A stretch of DNA of 52,495 nucleotides, taken from assembly GCA_945921465.1 (NCBI GenBank), contig CAMEKS010000005.1:1-52495 (forward strand). The letters are read 5' to 3'. The notes below the pieces were generated by a model. That model was not told where the DNA came from. It was given only the letters and a program-made list of their open reading frames with translations, and searched no databases. Shown one piece after another: positions 41,936 through 52,495 of this stretch (its first letter is position 1; every line of letters starts with the position of its first letter). This DNA comes from an uncultured Clostridia bacterium (GTDB taxonomy: Bacteria; Bacillota; Clostridia; Christensenellales; UBA1242). The translations under genes were made by a program, and so were the position numbers.

Positions 41936-43234
41936 CTAAGCAGCTACAATGTTTCCGGTACATATAACCAAAGATACACACATCATAAACATAAAGCCCA
42001 AACCAACAATTATTGCTATAGGGAAGGCCAATAACTTAGATAATTTAGACAAAAGCGATGTGATTACAGAGTTCCCAATTAATTCGGTTAGAGATGCAAA
42101 CAATTGCATTAATAATTTCACACCTAGCACATAGATTATAGGAGACAATATAGTTAACGCTAATAATATTATACCAGCCAAACCTACGGCATTCTTCACT
42201 AACATAGAACTAAGTAAAACATAATTAAATCCGTCAGATATATAAGAACCAATAATAGGAATATAGTTCTTTACCGCAAACTTAGTTGTAAATATGCTTA
42301 CACTATCAAATTTACCTGCAGATATTCCCTTAATAGCAAATACACCACTAAATATTGTAAAGACAAATCCAAAAGCCCACTTAAACGCACTACCAAGAAA
42401 CTCTATAAACTTGTCCAACTTAATCTTATTAGTCAAACACGAAATAATGATTAACACAAATGACAAAACATATATGGGATAAATATATGTTGTTATAATA
42501 TTAGATGCGCCTGCCGACATTATGCTAGCAAGCGGCGTATATATCGCCACACTACTAGTCGCACCCATAGTAGTCATAAGCGTTAGCAGAATAGGAAATA
42601 AGATATTAATTATATTTTGCATAGAACTAAGACAAGTGTATACAACATCATTAATGCCTAAAAAAATTTTACCTAATAACAAAACAACTACACCGCAAGC
42701 CACAAAATTAATAATATCTGCCATGCCATCCTTAAATATATTTGGTGAAAAATTTTCAAGGCATCGACAAATTATAGATACGACTAGGATAATTATCAGA
42801 ATTGGAAAAATTTTCTTGATATTAAAAATTAATAACTTAAATAAGTAACTCAATATAGTGTTAGCATCAATATCCAAGTTACCCTCTATAGCCGCACGAA
42901 CTATCCCTTCAAAAGTCAAATTAGTCTCTACATCCAAGTTACTAAAAATATTTTCTAGTTCAGAATAATCAATGTTATCTATTTCAGCATATGTATCAAA
43001 TATTACACTAGATAGAATGTCTTCGGCATTGTCATTATTGGCAGCAACAAACCTATGTGATGACATTCCAAATAAAGAAAGGAAAAGAAATATAGCAATC
43101 AAGAGAATATATTTTGCCTTGGCCAATCTATTGCGACGCTTAAGTCGCAGACTATGAGAATTGTTAAAATAATTAAAACTCAAAAACGCAGACCTAAAAC
43201 AAATTGTATTTTTTGATAAAGATACTGATCTCAT
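41936..43234 (-). CDS. spoIIIAE: stage III sporulation protein AE
   Basis: Multi-TM; ATGA overlap with spoIIIAD; KNAVGLAGIILLALTILSPIIYVLGVKLLMQLFASLTELIGN. Confidence 0.9.
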   Translation of the reverse strand: MRSVSLSKNTICFRSAFLSFNYFNNSHSLRLKRRNRLAKAKYILLIAIFLFLSLFGMSSHRFVAANNDNAEDILSSVIFDTYAEIDNIDYSELENIFSNLDVETNLTFEGIVRAAIEGNLDIDANTILSYLFKLLIFNIKKIFPILIIILVVSIICRCLENFSPNIFKDGMADIINFVACGVVVLLLGKIFLGINDVVYTCLSSMQNIINILFPILLTLMTTMGATSSVAIYTPLASIMSAGASNIITTYIYPIYVLSFVLIIISCLTNKIKLDKFIEFLGSAFKWAFGFVFTIFSGVFAIKGISAGKFDSVSIFTTKFAVKNYIPIIGSYISDGFNYVLLSSMLVKNAVGLAGIILLALTILSPIIYVLGVKLLMQLFASLTELIGNSVITSLLSKLSKLLAFPIAIIVGLGFMFMMCVSLVICTGNIVAA

Positions 43235-43614
43235 AGCATACCACTAATCAAGTCAAATAGAGATTGAATTATAGGGATAGCCAATGCCAAAACACTAATT
43301 TTACCAGCAAACACAACTTTGTCTGACATAGAGCCGCAACCACTATCTTTGCAAATAGAACTAGCAAACTCTACCAGATAACCAATCCCTATACACTTCA
43401 AAATAATACTAAAGTATTCTTGATTAATACCTGTTGCAGCAACAATACTATTGTAAAATCTTAACAAAGTACTAAAGTAACCAAGAACATAAAACAAAAG
43501 CAGCGCCGAAGCAACTACTGTAATCAAAACAGCGAACTCGGGTCTTAATTCTTTGGTAATAGCAATTACAAAAACTACTATGATGGCAAGTATAACAATC
43601 TTGATAATATCCAT
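43231..43614 (-). CDS. spoIIIAD: stage III sporulation protein AD
   Basis: Small membrane protein; KCIGIGYLVEFASSICKDSGCGSMSDKVVFAGKISVLALAIPI. Confidence 0.92.
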   Translation of the reverse strand: MDIIKIVILAIIVVFVIAITKELRPEFAVLITVVASALLLFYVLGYFSTLLRFYNSIVAATGINQEYFSIILKCIGIGYLVEFASSICKDSGCGSMSDKVVFAGKISVLALAIPIIQSLFDLISGML

Positions 43615-43633
43615 ACTTCACCTACCATACATA

Positions 43634-43828
43634 TTAGAAGACAAATAGAGATCGGATAGTGTCAAATAAATTACTAATAATATCAATAACCATAAATAGC
43701 ACAACTATAACACCAGCCAAAGTAGACAGCATAGCAATCTCATCTTTGCCAGACATCTTAAGGACTTGATTAGCAACTGCAGTAATTATACCTACCCCTG
43801 CTATCTTAAAAATTATGTCTATACCCAT
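43634..43828 (-). CDS. spoIIIAC: stage III sporulation protein AC
   Basis: MGIDIIFKIAGVGIITAVANQVLKMSGKDEIAML. Confidence 0.95.
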   Translation of the reverse strand: MGIDIIFKIAGVGIITAVANQVLKMSGKDEIAMLSTLAGVIVVLFMVIDIISNLFDTIRSLFVF

Positions 43829-43860
43829 AGTCTCTCCAATTGGTTAATATCTTAATTCAA

Positions 43861-44331
43861 TCAAATAAGCAATACCAAGAAAGCAATGCCAAATATAATA
43901 ATTAATTTAGAACGAAGCACTCCTTTTGTCTTATATTCTTCTTTGGAGTTGTTATACATTTTATCCACTTTTGATACACATATATCAACATATTCAATCT
44001 CCCTCATTATATCAGACTTGCCAAAATTGAATAAAATATCGACAATTTCGTTTTTTAGGCTATTGTCTAGTATATAAGGCATATTGTCATATGAGATAGG
44101 TATTTTTGTCATATGTCGCATATATTGTGACATATGGCTATATGTTTTGGATATAATTTCTTCATAAGGCATTTTCTGAAAACTAACATATTGCTTGTAT
44201 ATTAATAGCCAATCATATAGTTCTTTTAATATTTTTTGTCTTGCTTTGTAATAATTAACATTAATATATGCTATCAGCATAACGCAAAGGAAAATAATTA
44301 GAATTAACAGTTCTTTCATATACCTATACAC
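43861..44331 (-). CDS. spoIIIAB: stage III sporulation protein AB
   Basis: Position between AA and AC; TM at both ends, SpoIIIAB length. Confidence 0.8.
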   Translation of the reverse strand: MYRYMKELLILIIFLCVMLIAYINVNYYKARQKILKELYDWLLIYKQYVSFQKMPYEEIISKTYSHMSQYMRHMTKIPISYDNMPYILDNSLKNEIVDILFNFGKSDIMREIEYVDICVSKVDKMYNNSKEEYKTKGVLRSKLIIIFGIAFLVLLI

Positions 44332-45218
44332 TCTAAATTTTCATTATAAATACCCAACATTTCGCCTGGTTTAGAATTAGCACCAAGCAAAATGTATCTA
44401 TCAAACAATTTGTTTTCTAGTATTTTACTTAGTTGTGGTTTGCATCTTATATCATTGATATTGCTGGCATGTACAGTCGCTATTACACTAACACCACTTG
44501 TAATTGCATTTGCTATGTAATCAATATCTCCACTGCCAATTTCATCAGTAATTATTACATCTGGTCTAAGTGACCTAATTCCATTATCAAAAGCATACTT
44601 CTTGTTGCAATTAGTTAGAATATCGCAGGTAGGTATATTACTTATCCTATCATTAACACCAGTGATCTCACACCTTTCATCTACTATTAACAAATTAATA
44701 TATTTATTGTGTTTTAACATTTGTTTTGCTAAATCTCTGATATATGTTGTTTTGCCTGCACCGGCAGGTGAGAGTACTAATGTATTATATATTTTATTAT
44801 TTGATGCTATGTATTGATATGTGCTAAGACTACAGTTATTAACGCTATGCGGAACACGAATATTAAGCGAATTAATGTTTTTGATAGTAACTAACTTATC
44901 ACCATTGTATACAAAATCACCAGCGACGCCAATTCTTACTCCCCCTTTGTATGCAATATATCCATTAATAATTTGATCATTTATTGTATACAAACAATTA
45001 TTGCTGGCTACCTCAATTACCCTATCTATAGTAGATTGTCTACAAATAATTGCGCTACCGACATTCTCTGTAATTCCATAATTCGCTAGATAGTGATATT
45101 GGCCACATACGCCAATAATTATTGGACTATTTAATCTTAACCTTAATTCGGTAATAGAGTTATAGTCTATATTATTGATTGCATTTTTTATTTCTGAATT
45201 TAACAAATCTAACAACAT
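44316..45218 (-). CDS. spoIIIAA: stage III sporulation protein AA (ATPase)
   Basis: SPAGAGKTTYIRDLAKQ; VDERCEITG; RPDVIITDEIGSGDIDYIANAITSGVSVIATVHA. Confidence 0.93.
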   Translation of the reverse strand: MLLDLLNSEIKNAINNIDYNSITELRLRLNSPIIIGVCGQYHYLANYGITENVGSAIICRQSTIDRVIEVASNNCLYTINDQIINGYIAYKGGVRIGVAGDFVYNGDKLVTIKNINSLNIRVPHSVNNCSLSTYQYIASNNKIYNTLVLSPAGAGKTTYIRDLAKQMLKHNKYINLLIVDERCEITGVNDRISNIPTCDILTNCNKKYAFDNGIRSLRPDVIITDEIGSGDIDYIANAITSGVSVIATVHASNINDIRCKPQLSKILENKLFDRYILLGANSKPGEMLGIYNENLECIGI

Positions 45219-45421
45219 AGTATACCTCCACTACACTAATAATAATTTCAATTAACTTATTATATCTATTACAACACTTTAACAACTTGTATTCTTAATA
45301 ATCTATTACTCTATATTTTATTGCTCTCAATAAACATTAATGCTGTAATGTTCTACAATTATTTAGTCTTATGTCAATTTGTTACAAAATAAGACCAATA
45401 TTTTTTATACCTATACATTTT

Positions 45422-45453
45422 TATAAAAAAAACTCATTCTAACGAATGAGTAA
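45422..45453 (-). terminator. nfo/truB operon terminator
   Basis: ACTCATT (45432-45438) / AATGAGT (45445-45451) followed on the minus strand by T8. Confidence 0.75.
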
Positions 45454-45655
45454 ATTATTATAAAATATTTATATGCAAATTGTAGAATATTGATAGTATT
45501 AAATTGAATGTATTGTAATGTTGCATTAATACCACTACTTAGTTTGATTTTTCAATGTTTCTCAAATAATTTAAGATTTGACATGTAAGAGATGTATACG
45601 GATATATAATAGAAATATTTCATATTTACACTAGCAAATAACAACTTGGTATATT

Positions 45656-46525
45656 TTATATTCTATTCAGGCATTCTAGATAAATATTCTTCATCTTCAA
45701 AGCATCTACTGCCATTATTCCTCGACTCTCACAAATAATCGTTGGGTTAATTCCTAATTCTATAATTGCCTCGGCTAATGGTTGAAATTCTGGACCAAAT
45801 ACATTGTCAACAAGGGTTAAGTGTTTTATTTCACCTTTGGCACCATACTCTATTTTACTAAAATGTATGTGACAACTATTAATTTTGTCAAAACCAAGTT
45901 CTTTTATTGCTAAATTGAATATATCCATATAATCTTGTTTGGTCTTTAAGCAACCTTGTCCCAAAGCATTTATATGGCCAAAATCAAATGTAGGGATAAA
46001 TTGATCAGATAGTTTACAAAACTCTATTATTTCTCTATAAGTACCTATTTGTGCTTGCTTACCCATAGTCTCAAGGCAAACTCTAATGTCCGAATACTCT
46101 GGATGCTCGTGCAATACTGTGGCTAATTGTTTAAGCCTATCAGTTGTTAATTTTATAGCCTCTTCTCGACTCATCTTCCCACACGAAGCTGGATGAACTA
46201 CTAACTTGGTCCCACCGAGCAAGCGTAATTTGTAAATAGAATTAATTACATACATTATGCTTTTTTCAGCCTGTTCTTCGGTTGGGGTAGCAAAATTAAT
46301 GAAATAAGGAGCATGTACGGATATTTCTATGCCATACTTTTTCATTTCTTCACCTATTGCTATTGCAGTAGAATCACTTAGGGTAATACCCTTACCAAAA
46401 GAATATTCGAACAAATCTAATCCTAATTCCTTTAGCCATTTTGCAGCTTCTATTGTTTGTTTATGCCCACTCGCATAGAAGCTTTCACAATTGCCTGCTG
46501 GTCCAAATTTTACCATTATTATCAC
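45656..46525 (-). CDS. nfo: endonuclease IV-like TIM-barrel protein
   Basis: VKFGPAGNCESFY..., VVHPASCGK, CLETMGK, TFDFGHINALGQG, ICESRG. Confidence 0.78.
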   Translation of the reverse strand: MIIMVKFGPAGNCESFYASGHKQTIEAAKWLKELGLDLFEYSFGKGITLSDSTAIAIGEEMKKYGIEISVHAPYFINFATPTEEQAEKSIMYVINSIYKLRLLGGTKLVVHPASCGKMSREEAIKLTTDRLKQLATVLHEHPEYSDIRVCLETMGKQAQIGTYREIIEFCKLSDQFIPTFDFGHINALGQGCLKTKQDYMDIFNLAIKELGFDKINSCHIHFSKIEYGAKGEIKHLTLVDNVFGPEFQPLAEAIIELGINPTIICESRGIMAVDALKMKNIYLECLNRI

Positions 46526-47379
46526 TCCATTAAATAGGTTTTTATCTTACACACATTATCCTTATTGGCCGCAACGCCCAACAATGTGCCATTGTATGTA
46601 ACAAATGCAGTATCGTATTTGATAGCACTTATTGAAATGCCCGATTTTAGTTTGTTGTACTGTTCCGAAGTAAGTTCAACTCTAGGAATTAAAGGAAATA
46701 CATCTAGTATATTATATAAATAATCATCTATTCTTGTATTATCGGCTAATAAATCTTCCAATTTGACCGCTTTGTTTATATCAAAGACTCCAGATTGAAC
46801 ACGCTCTAAGGATGTCATAGTAGCATATGTCCCCAATGCGGTGGCCATATCCCTAGCAATACTACGAATATATGTACCACTAGAGCATTCTATTTCTATC
46901 TCAAACGATGAATTGTCTATTTGCTTAATTACATCACAACGTTTTATCTCAATAACCTTGGGACTCAATTCTACATTTTCCCCAGCTCTCGCTAATTTAT
47001 ATGCTCGTACTCCATTAACCAGCTTAGCACTAAATTGAGGCGGAACTTGTGATATTTGACCAACCATAGTAGCAGCAATCTCTTTTACTTTAACCATACT
47101 AGGAATATTGTCTGATTGCAAAATAATTACACCATCACTATCTAGAGTATCGGTTTGATATCCAAATGTAAATGTTGCCTTATATATCTTGTATTTATCT
47201 AAGAAATAGTCGAACATTCGAGTTGCCTTGCCTATTGCTATAGGCAGTACGCCACAAGCCATAGGGTCAAGAGTACCCATATGTCCGACTTTGTCTAGAT
47301 GATACCTCTTTTTTAATGCCGCAACCACCCTAGAAGAAGTCATACCTGACGGCTTATAAACATTAAGGAATCCTATCAT
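46522..47379 (-). CDS. truB: tRNA pseudouridine(55) synthase TruB
   Basis: GFLNVYKPSGMTSSRVVAALKK, KVGHMGTLDPMACGVLPIAIGKATRMFDY. Confidence 0.97.
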   Translation of the reverse strand: MIGFLNVYKPSGMTSSRVVAALKKRYHLDKVGHMGTLDPMACGVLPIAIGKATRMFDYFLDKYKIYKATFTFGYQTDTLDSDGVIILQSDNIPSMVKVKEIAATMVGQISQVPPQFSAKLVNGVRAYKLARAGENVELSPKVIEIKRCDVIKQIDNSSFEIEIECSSGTYIRSIARDMATALGTYATMTSLERVQSGVFDINKAVKLEDLLADNTRIDDYLYNILDVFPLIPRVELTSEQYNKLKSGISISAIKYDTAFVTYNGTLLGVAANKDNVCKIKTYLME

Positions 47380-48329
47380 AAAAATTTTCTTGTAGCCCTA
47401 ATTAATTTATTTATTACACTATTGCAAGTGCCAAAAATATTACATCCCGCAGCATTTGCGTGACCACCACCACCAAACATACCTGTTAGTTTAGAACAGT
47501 CAACATTGCCTTTGCCACGAACTGATACAGCATACAAATTAGGCTTAATCTCGCTAATCAATATACCAACTTCGACTTTTTCTATGTTAACACAATAATC
47601 TACCAAGCCAAAACTTTCATTGTTTGACACATTGCATTCTTTGAAATTAGTGGATTTTAGAAACATTATAGCCAACTTTCCATCTAGATACAATTTCAAA
47701 TTCTTTAGTGCAGTCTGCATCAACATTACTTGGCCATAAGATCTTCGTTTGAACAAGAAATAATTGGCTTTGTTAAGGTCAAACTTGTATCTAAGCAATT
47801 GCCCTACCACCTTATGAGCATCGCTTGTAGTGTTGCTATGCTGAAAACAACCTGTATCTGACGCTATAGCGGCATACAATGCCATAGCAATCTCCCTATC
47901 CGGCTTTACCTTTATAGCCTTAAAAATATTATACAATATTTCACCAGTACTACTGCAATTAACCACACAATTAACCATACCAAAATTATCATTAGTAATG
48001 TGATGGTCAATGTTAATTCTATTTTCAATTTGGTTATACATCACGCCATATTTGCCTAATCTGCCTAAATCAGCACAATCTAGTGCAATAGCAGTATCGT
48101 ATTCCCGTAGTATTGGATTATTAAATTTATTAACATTCTTAATAAAATTGTAATTGATAGATATATCGTCTGCATCACAATACATATCCGCCGCCTTGCC
48201 CATCTTCTCTAAATACATCTTCAAGGCACATGACGAGCCTAAAGAGTCGGCATCAGGACGGATGTGGCAGAATATAGCAACATTCTTAGCATTATGCAAT
48301 GCATCAAAGATTTTACTATTAATTTTCAT
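47376..48329 (-). CDS. nrnA: DHH/DHHA1 phosphoesterase (NrnA-like)
   Basis: CHIRPDADSLGSSCAL, IDHHITND, GMFGGGGHANAAGC. Confidence 0.93.
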   Translation of the reverse strand: MKINSKIFDALHNAKNVAIFCHIRPDADSLGSSCALKMYLEKMGKAADMYCDADDISINYNFIKNVNKFNNPILREYDTAIALDCADLGRLGKYGVMYNQIENRINIDHHITNDNFGMVNCVVNCSSTGEILYNIFKAIKVKPDREIAMALYAAIASDTGCFQHSNTTSDAHKVVGQLLRYKFDLNKANYFLFKRRSYGQVMLMQTALKNLKLYLDGKLAIMFLKSTNFKECNVSNNESFGLVDYCVNIEKVEVGILISEIKPNLYAVSVRGKGNVDCSKLTGMFGGGGHANAAGCNIFGTCNSVINKLIRATRKFL

Positions 48330-48684
48330 CTAAGTTATCCTTCTTTAGTTCTCCTATCTTATCTAGCACTGCATCGATTCTTGCACCATATTCTATAGAA
48401 TTGTCTAAATAAAAATCTAAGTATGGTACTTTACGAATATTTAGTTGTGCTGCTAAATTTTTCCTAATATAGTTGGCAGAATGTTTGATTTGATTAAGTA
48501 CTTCGTCCTGTTTATCTTTGTTAAATACACTTAGATAAACCTTGCATATCTCTAAATCCTCGGTTGTACGACAATCCGTAACGCTAATTATCTCATCTTT
48601 TAATAAAGGATTGTTTAACCCTTTGATAACACCGCCCAAGATTTTCTGAATTTCCGAATTAATCTTTAATATCCTACTACCCAT
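48319..48684 (-). CDS. rbfA: ribosome-binding factor A
   Basis: RILKINSEIQKILGGVIKGLNNPLLKDEIISVTDCRTTEDLEICKVYLSVF. Confidence 0.92.
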   Translation of the reverse strand: MGSRILKINSEIQKILGGVIKGLNNPLLKDEIISVTDCRTTEDLEICKVYLSVFNKDKQDEVLNQIKHSANYIRKNLAAQLNIRKVPYLDFYLDNSIEYGARIDAVLDKIGELKKDNLDEN

Positions 48685-48816
48685 TTTGTCCTCCTATATT
48701 TCTATTATCTTATTTGCTTATTACAGCAAAATCTAATCTAAATGATATAGAGCCGCTTATGTTTTTCGCTAGCGACTCCGTCTACTGTCGCAACCTTCCG
48801 CTAATTCTTATGTCGT

Positions 48817-48837
48817 CTGATTGAATTGACATCAGTT
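48817..48837 (+). repeat. dispersed repeat core, copy B
   Basis: CTGATTGAATTGACATCAGTT; 20/21 identity to the reverse complement of 23643-23663. Confidence 0.6.
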
Positions 48838-48997
48838 ATATACAAACAACCCATTCGGGTAAATTTGTCTCTAACTTCCAACAATATTGTATGTCGTAGC
48901 AAATATATTAAATATCAAATTGATACACCTAGCATATTATCTTGAATTCAGTCTACAATTCTCAAATTATTATAATTTGCTTATACAAGGACTAATA

Positions 48998-51511
48998 TTA
49001 GGCTTTTCGCTCTACTTCTTTCATCTCGTAAATTTCTAATATATCGCCTACTTTGATGTCGTTATAATTCTTTAATTTAATACCACACTCATAGCCTTGC
49101 TTCATTGTCTTAACTTCGTTTTTACCCTGTTGCAATGTATCAATTTCTGTGTCGAATACTATTACATTAGATCTAAGCAACCTAACCTTTGACTTATTAT
49201 TTACTACGCCATCTGTAATATAACAACCCGCAATTGTTCCAACAGACGAAATCTTAAATGTCTGCCTTATCTCAGCGTGACCAATTACTTTTTCCTCGTA
49301 CTTAACCGTTAACATTCCGTTAATAGCAGCCGTTACATCATCTACTGCATCATAAATTATACGATACAATTTAATCTCTATGCCTTCACGTTCTGCCATC
49401 TGGTTTGCTTTAGCCTCTGGCCTAACATTAAATCCTATAATAATAGCTTTACTAGCCTGAGCAAGCAATACATCACTCTCATTAATTCCACCTACAGCAG
49501 AGTGAATAACCTCTACTCTAACTTCTTCATTCTGAATCTTCTCTAGAGTTTGTTTCAATGCCTCGGCACTGCCTTTAACATCTGCTTTGATAAGAATATT
49601 AAGTACTTTCATCTCGTTATCAGCTGACTTCTGCAAGAAATCTTCTAGAGTAATGCCAGAACTTTGTCTTGCTTTGGCTAATTGCAACTTTGCACTACGC
49701 TCTTCTATAATACTCTTTGCCATTTTTTCATCAACTACGTGAACCATATCTCCAGCCTCTGGAACGATATTAAATCCCAAAACTGATACAGCCATACTAG
49801 GTGTAGCCTTTGCCACATTCTTGCCAGTGTAATCCACCATAGCTCTAATTCTGCCACTAGCAATACCAGATACGACAAAATCACCAATATGTAGCGTACC
49901 ATTCTTAATAATTATAGTTGCAACAATTCCACGGCCCTTATCTATCTTACTCTCCAAGATATGACCGCTAGCAGGAACAGTTTCGTCTGCCCTTAAATCT
50001 GCCATCTCGGATACCAGTAGTATCATTTCTAATAGTTTATCTATGTTCTGATTAAATTTTGCAGAAATAGGCACACAAATTGTATCCCCACCCCACTCTT
50101 CTGGCAAAATATCATATTCAGTTAACTGTTGTTTGATTCGTTCTACATTAGCCTCTGGCTTGTCTATCTTGTTGATAGCCACAATCATAGGCACCTTGGC
50201 TGCCTTGATGTGATTGATAGCCTCTACTGTCTGAGGCATAATACCGTCGTCTGCCGCAACAACCAATACTGCTATATCAGTAATCATAGCACCACGGGCA
50301 CGCATAGATGTAAATGCTTCGTGTCCTGGGGTATCAATAAATGTAATCTTCTGCCCCTTAACCTCAACCGAGTATGCACCAATATGCTGAGTAATTCCAC
50401 CGGCTTCACTAGCTATTACGTTGGTCTGCTTGATAGTATCTAGCAACATAGTTTTACCATGGTCTACGTGTCCCATTACTGTTACAATAGGAGGTCTACG
50501 AGTTGCTGTAGCATTTTGGGTGCTGAACATTTCTTCTAGTTTTTCTTCCGAAGTCTTCTCTATATTCTTCTCTAATTTAACTCCAAACTCATTGGCAACT
50601 AGTTCGGCTGTATCAAAATCTACTACCGAGTTAATATTAGGCATCATACCCAACATCATAAACTTCTTAATCAATTCAGGAACTGGTTTACCAATCTTTT
50701 CAGACAAAAGTTTTACAGTAAGATTTTCTGTAGTAATTATTGCTTTGTCAATTACTATTTTTTCTGGCACAACGACTTCTTTTTGTTTCTTGTTCTTTTG
50801 TTTCATTCTGCCTATTACTCTTACTTCGTCATCACCATTATCGTAATCATCGATGTCTACATAGCCCATTTTTATCTTAGCTTTCTTAGATAATTCCTTT
50901 CGTTCGGTGTCAACTTGCTTAGTCTTATTTTTGTTACCAAATTGCCTTTCAGGCTTAGCAATAATTATATTGTCGCTCATTTCTAACTTAGACATCGACC
51001 ATGAACTTGACTTCTTAGAAGATCCTGTATCATCCTTTCGAACTGGCTTGTCGCCAAATGGTTTCTTGACAAATCCGCCATCAGATTTTGGAGCAAATTT
51101 ACCATCACGATTATCCCTATTTATACCCGATGGGCGTTGCTCACCATTACGATTGCCACCAAATTGTTTATCGCTATTGGATCTATCAAAAGTCTTTCGT
51201 TCTGAGTTTTGTCTATCTCTAGGTTGCTTATCTATCTTTTTGCCAGCATTTGGTGCCATAGCCTCTTCAAAATTAATATCTGGCTCGGCTGGCGTAACGG
51301 CCTTAACAGGAGCAGCAGCTTTGGCTTCTGATTTAGAAAGCGCTACTTCTCTATCCTTTAATGATTTGCAAAAAGTCTCTATTGCTTTTTTGGATCTACC
51401 CAAAGATATAGCAAAAGACTGTATATCGCCACCCTTTGCCAATATACTCTGCAATGTTCTCAAATTGTCAAACTGAACTTGTTTGTTCTCTTGTTGATGC
51501 TGATTACTCAA
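48998..51511 (-). CDS. infB: translation initiation factor IF-2
   Basis: [50 protein letters not shown]. Confidence 0.99.
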   Translation of the reverse strand: MSNQHQQENKQVQFDNLRTLQSILAKGGDIQSFAISLGRSKKAIETFCKSLKDREVALSKSEAKAAAPVKAVTPAEPDINFEEAMAPNAGKKIDKQPRDRQNSERKTFDRSNSDKQFGGNRNGEQRPSGINRDNRDGKFAPKSDGGFVKKPFGDKPVRKDDTGSSKKSSSWSMSKLEMSDNIIIAKPERQFGNKNKTKQVDTERKELSKKAKIKMGYVDIDDYDNGDDEVRVIGRMKQKNKKQKEVVVPEKIVIDKAIITTENLTVKLLSEKIGKPVPELIKKFMMLGMMPNINSVVDFDTAELVANEFGVKLEKNIEKTSEEKLEEMFSTQNATATRRPPIVTVMGHVDHGKTMLLDTIKQTNVIASEAGGITQHIGAYSVEVKGQKITFIDTPGHEAFTSMRARGAMITDIAVLVVAADDGIMPQTVEAINHIKAAKVPMIVAINKIDKPEANVERIKQQLTEYDILPEEWGGDTICVPISAKFNQNIDKLLEMILLVSEMADLRADETVPASGHILESKIDKGRGIVATIIIKNGTLHIGDFVVSGIASGRIRAMVDYTGKNVAKATPSMAVSVLGFNIVPEAGDMVHVVDEKMAKSIIEERSAKLQLAKARQSSGITLEDFLQKSADNEMKVLNILIKADVKGSAEALKQTLEKIQNEEVRVEVIHSAVGGINESDVLLAQASKAIIIGFNVRPEAKANQMAEREGIEIKLYRIIYDAVDDVTAAINGMLTVKYEEKVIGHAEIRQTFKISSVGTIAGCYITDGVVNNKSKVRLLRSNVIVFDTEIDTLQQGKNEVKTMKQGYECGIKLKNYNDIKVGDILEIYEMKEVERKA

Positions 51512-51810
51512 TTTTGTACCTCTTTTTTATATAATTGTCTAATTGCATTCGCCAAATCATTGGATGCAATACCTATCGCTTTGCAATTAGTAGTCCCTAA
51601 TACTTCGTCTAGATTATTAATAGTCAACATATCACAGTCTGGCTTGGCTTCTATAATTTTGGAAACCTTTTTCTTACTATTGTCGGCTAGCTTAGAATCT
51701 ATTATTATCATAAATATTTTGCCAGACTTGACTATACAATTATCTACTCCGAATATTAAGTTGCCGCTTTTTCTAGCAAAGCCTAAATAGGCGATTAATT
51801 TATCCTTCAT
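51508..51810 (-). CDS. ylxQ: L7Ae/YlxQ family RNA-binding protein
   Basis: YLGFARKSGNLIFGVDNC; between ylxR and infB. Confidence 0.88.
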   Translation of the reverse strand: MKDKLIAYLGFARKSGNLIFGVDNCIVKSGKIFMIIIDSKLADNSKKKVSKIIEAKPDCDMLTINNLDEVLGTTNCKAIGIASNDLANAIRQLYKKEVQN

Positions 51811-52063
51811 TCAATTCTACCTTTTTCAAATCATCATAGATTGTTGCTGGCAAATTGCATTTGAACGCTTTGTTTAACAACTTGCTACGACAACATCTAT
51901 CTATACATTCCTCAGTCTTGCATACATAGGCACCTCGCCCCTCGGCACGCGGCTGATTAATCTGATATGCCTCATTGTCTCGGGATACAACAACCCTAAT
52001 TAATTGTTTTTTGTCACGCATTTGCCTACAAGCAATACACATCCTTAACACTTCTTTTTTCAA
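51800..52063 (-). CDS. ylxR: YlxR family RNA-binding protein
   Basis: RMCIACRQMRDKKQLIRVV, GRGAYVCKTEECIDRC. Confidence 0.92.
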   Translation of the reverse strand: MKKEVLRMCIACRQMRDKKQLIRVVVSRDNEAYQINQPRAEGRGAYVCKTEECIDRCCRSKLLNKAFKCNLPATIYDDLKKVELNEG

Positions 52064-52081
52064 TGCCTAACCACCTTCGAT

Positions 52082-52495
52082 TTATTCTAGATCTTCAAAA
52101 GCATTATCCTCAAACAAATCACTTGTCTCTGATGTAATAGTCTCACTGTCGGTTTCTACTTCATCTTCATCAAAATTAAGCGAAGGTACTGCGGATTTTG
52201 CCTTTACATCTATCTTCCAGCCTGTTAACCTTGCCGCAAGTCTAACATTCTGACCACTCTTGCCTATAGCCAAAGATAACTTGTCATCAGGAACAATAAC
52301 CAAAGATGTCTTGTCATTATAATTTAACTCTATATGCAATATTGTAGCAGGACTAAGTGCTCCAGCAATAAACTCTGCAGGATTTTCGCTATAAGGGACT
52401 ATGTCCACTTTCTCGCCACGCAACTCATCAATAATTGCAGCCACACGCAAGCCCTTGTTGCCCACGCACGCTCCTACTGGATCTACATTAGGATT
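52082..52495 (-). CDS. nusA: transcription termination factor NusA (C-terminal part; 5' end outside window)
   Basis: NPNVDPVGACVGNKGLRVAAIIDELRGEKVDIVPYS...PDDKLSLAIGKSGQNVRLAARLTGWKIDVK. Confidence 0.97.
   Translation of the reverse strand, partial: NPNVDPVGACVGNKGLRVAAIIDELRGEKVDIVPYSENPAEFIAGALSPATILHIELNYNDKTSLVIVPDDKLSLAIGKSGQNVRLAARLTGWKIDVKAKSAVPSLNFDEDEVETDSETITSETSDLFEDNAFEDLE

Noticed and set aside
50421-51476. Plus-strand ORFs antisense to infB (141 and 189 aa)
   Set aside because: Shadow ORFs from codon bias and the low-complexity IF-2 N-terminus.

Overview
The window looks like a low-GC, endospore-forming Firmicute (Clostridia-like) chromosome segment. About 50 protein genes are supported, nearly all on the minus strand and mostly conserved housekeeping or sporulation genes: ppdK (partial), recO, spoIVFB/spoIVFA, minE/minD, a divergent mreB-like gene, dCMP deaminase-plsC-cmk-rluB, dacF-ytfJ-DUF2953, dnaJ-dnaK-grpE-hrcA with CIRCE, Fe-ADH plus YhhN, ddl-murF-hydrolase-rimI-tsaB-tsaE, pyrimidine nucleoside phosphorylase, recN, argR, proS, xseB-xseA-nusB-asp23, spoIIIAH to AA, nfo, truB-nrnA-rbfA-infB-L7Ae-ylxR-nusA (partial). 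Plus-strand items are a six-tRNA cluster, smpB-ssrA (tmRNA), a lipoprotein and an orphan membrane protein. I see no CRISPR array, transposase, integrase or obvious defence island. The most unusual signal is a ~191-bp tandem duplication that starts inside the 3' end of the tmRNA gene. Each unit carries an inverted copy of the tmRNA T-arm, split by two small hairpins, one of which shows a compensatory base-pair change between copies. Other points of interest: an MreB paralogue with degenerate nucleotide-binding motifs in a min locus lacking minC/mreC/mreD, a MurF-like ligase whose N-terminus is a multi-TM region, a 60-aa SpoIIIAF, a helically phased array of putative ArgR boxes, a YhhN/Fe-ADH pair, a UPF0200-like kinase and a membrane protein with an Mrr-like core. 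All family calls are from motif reading; no searches were run.
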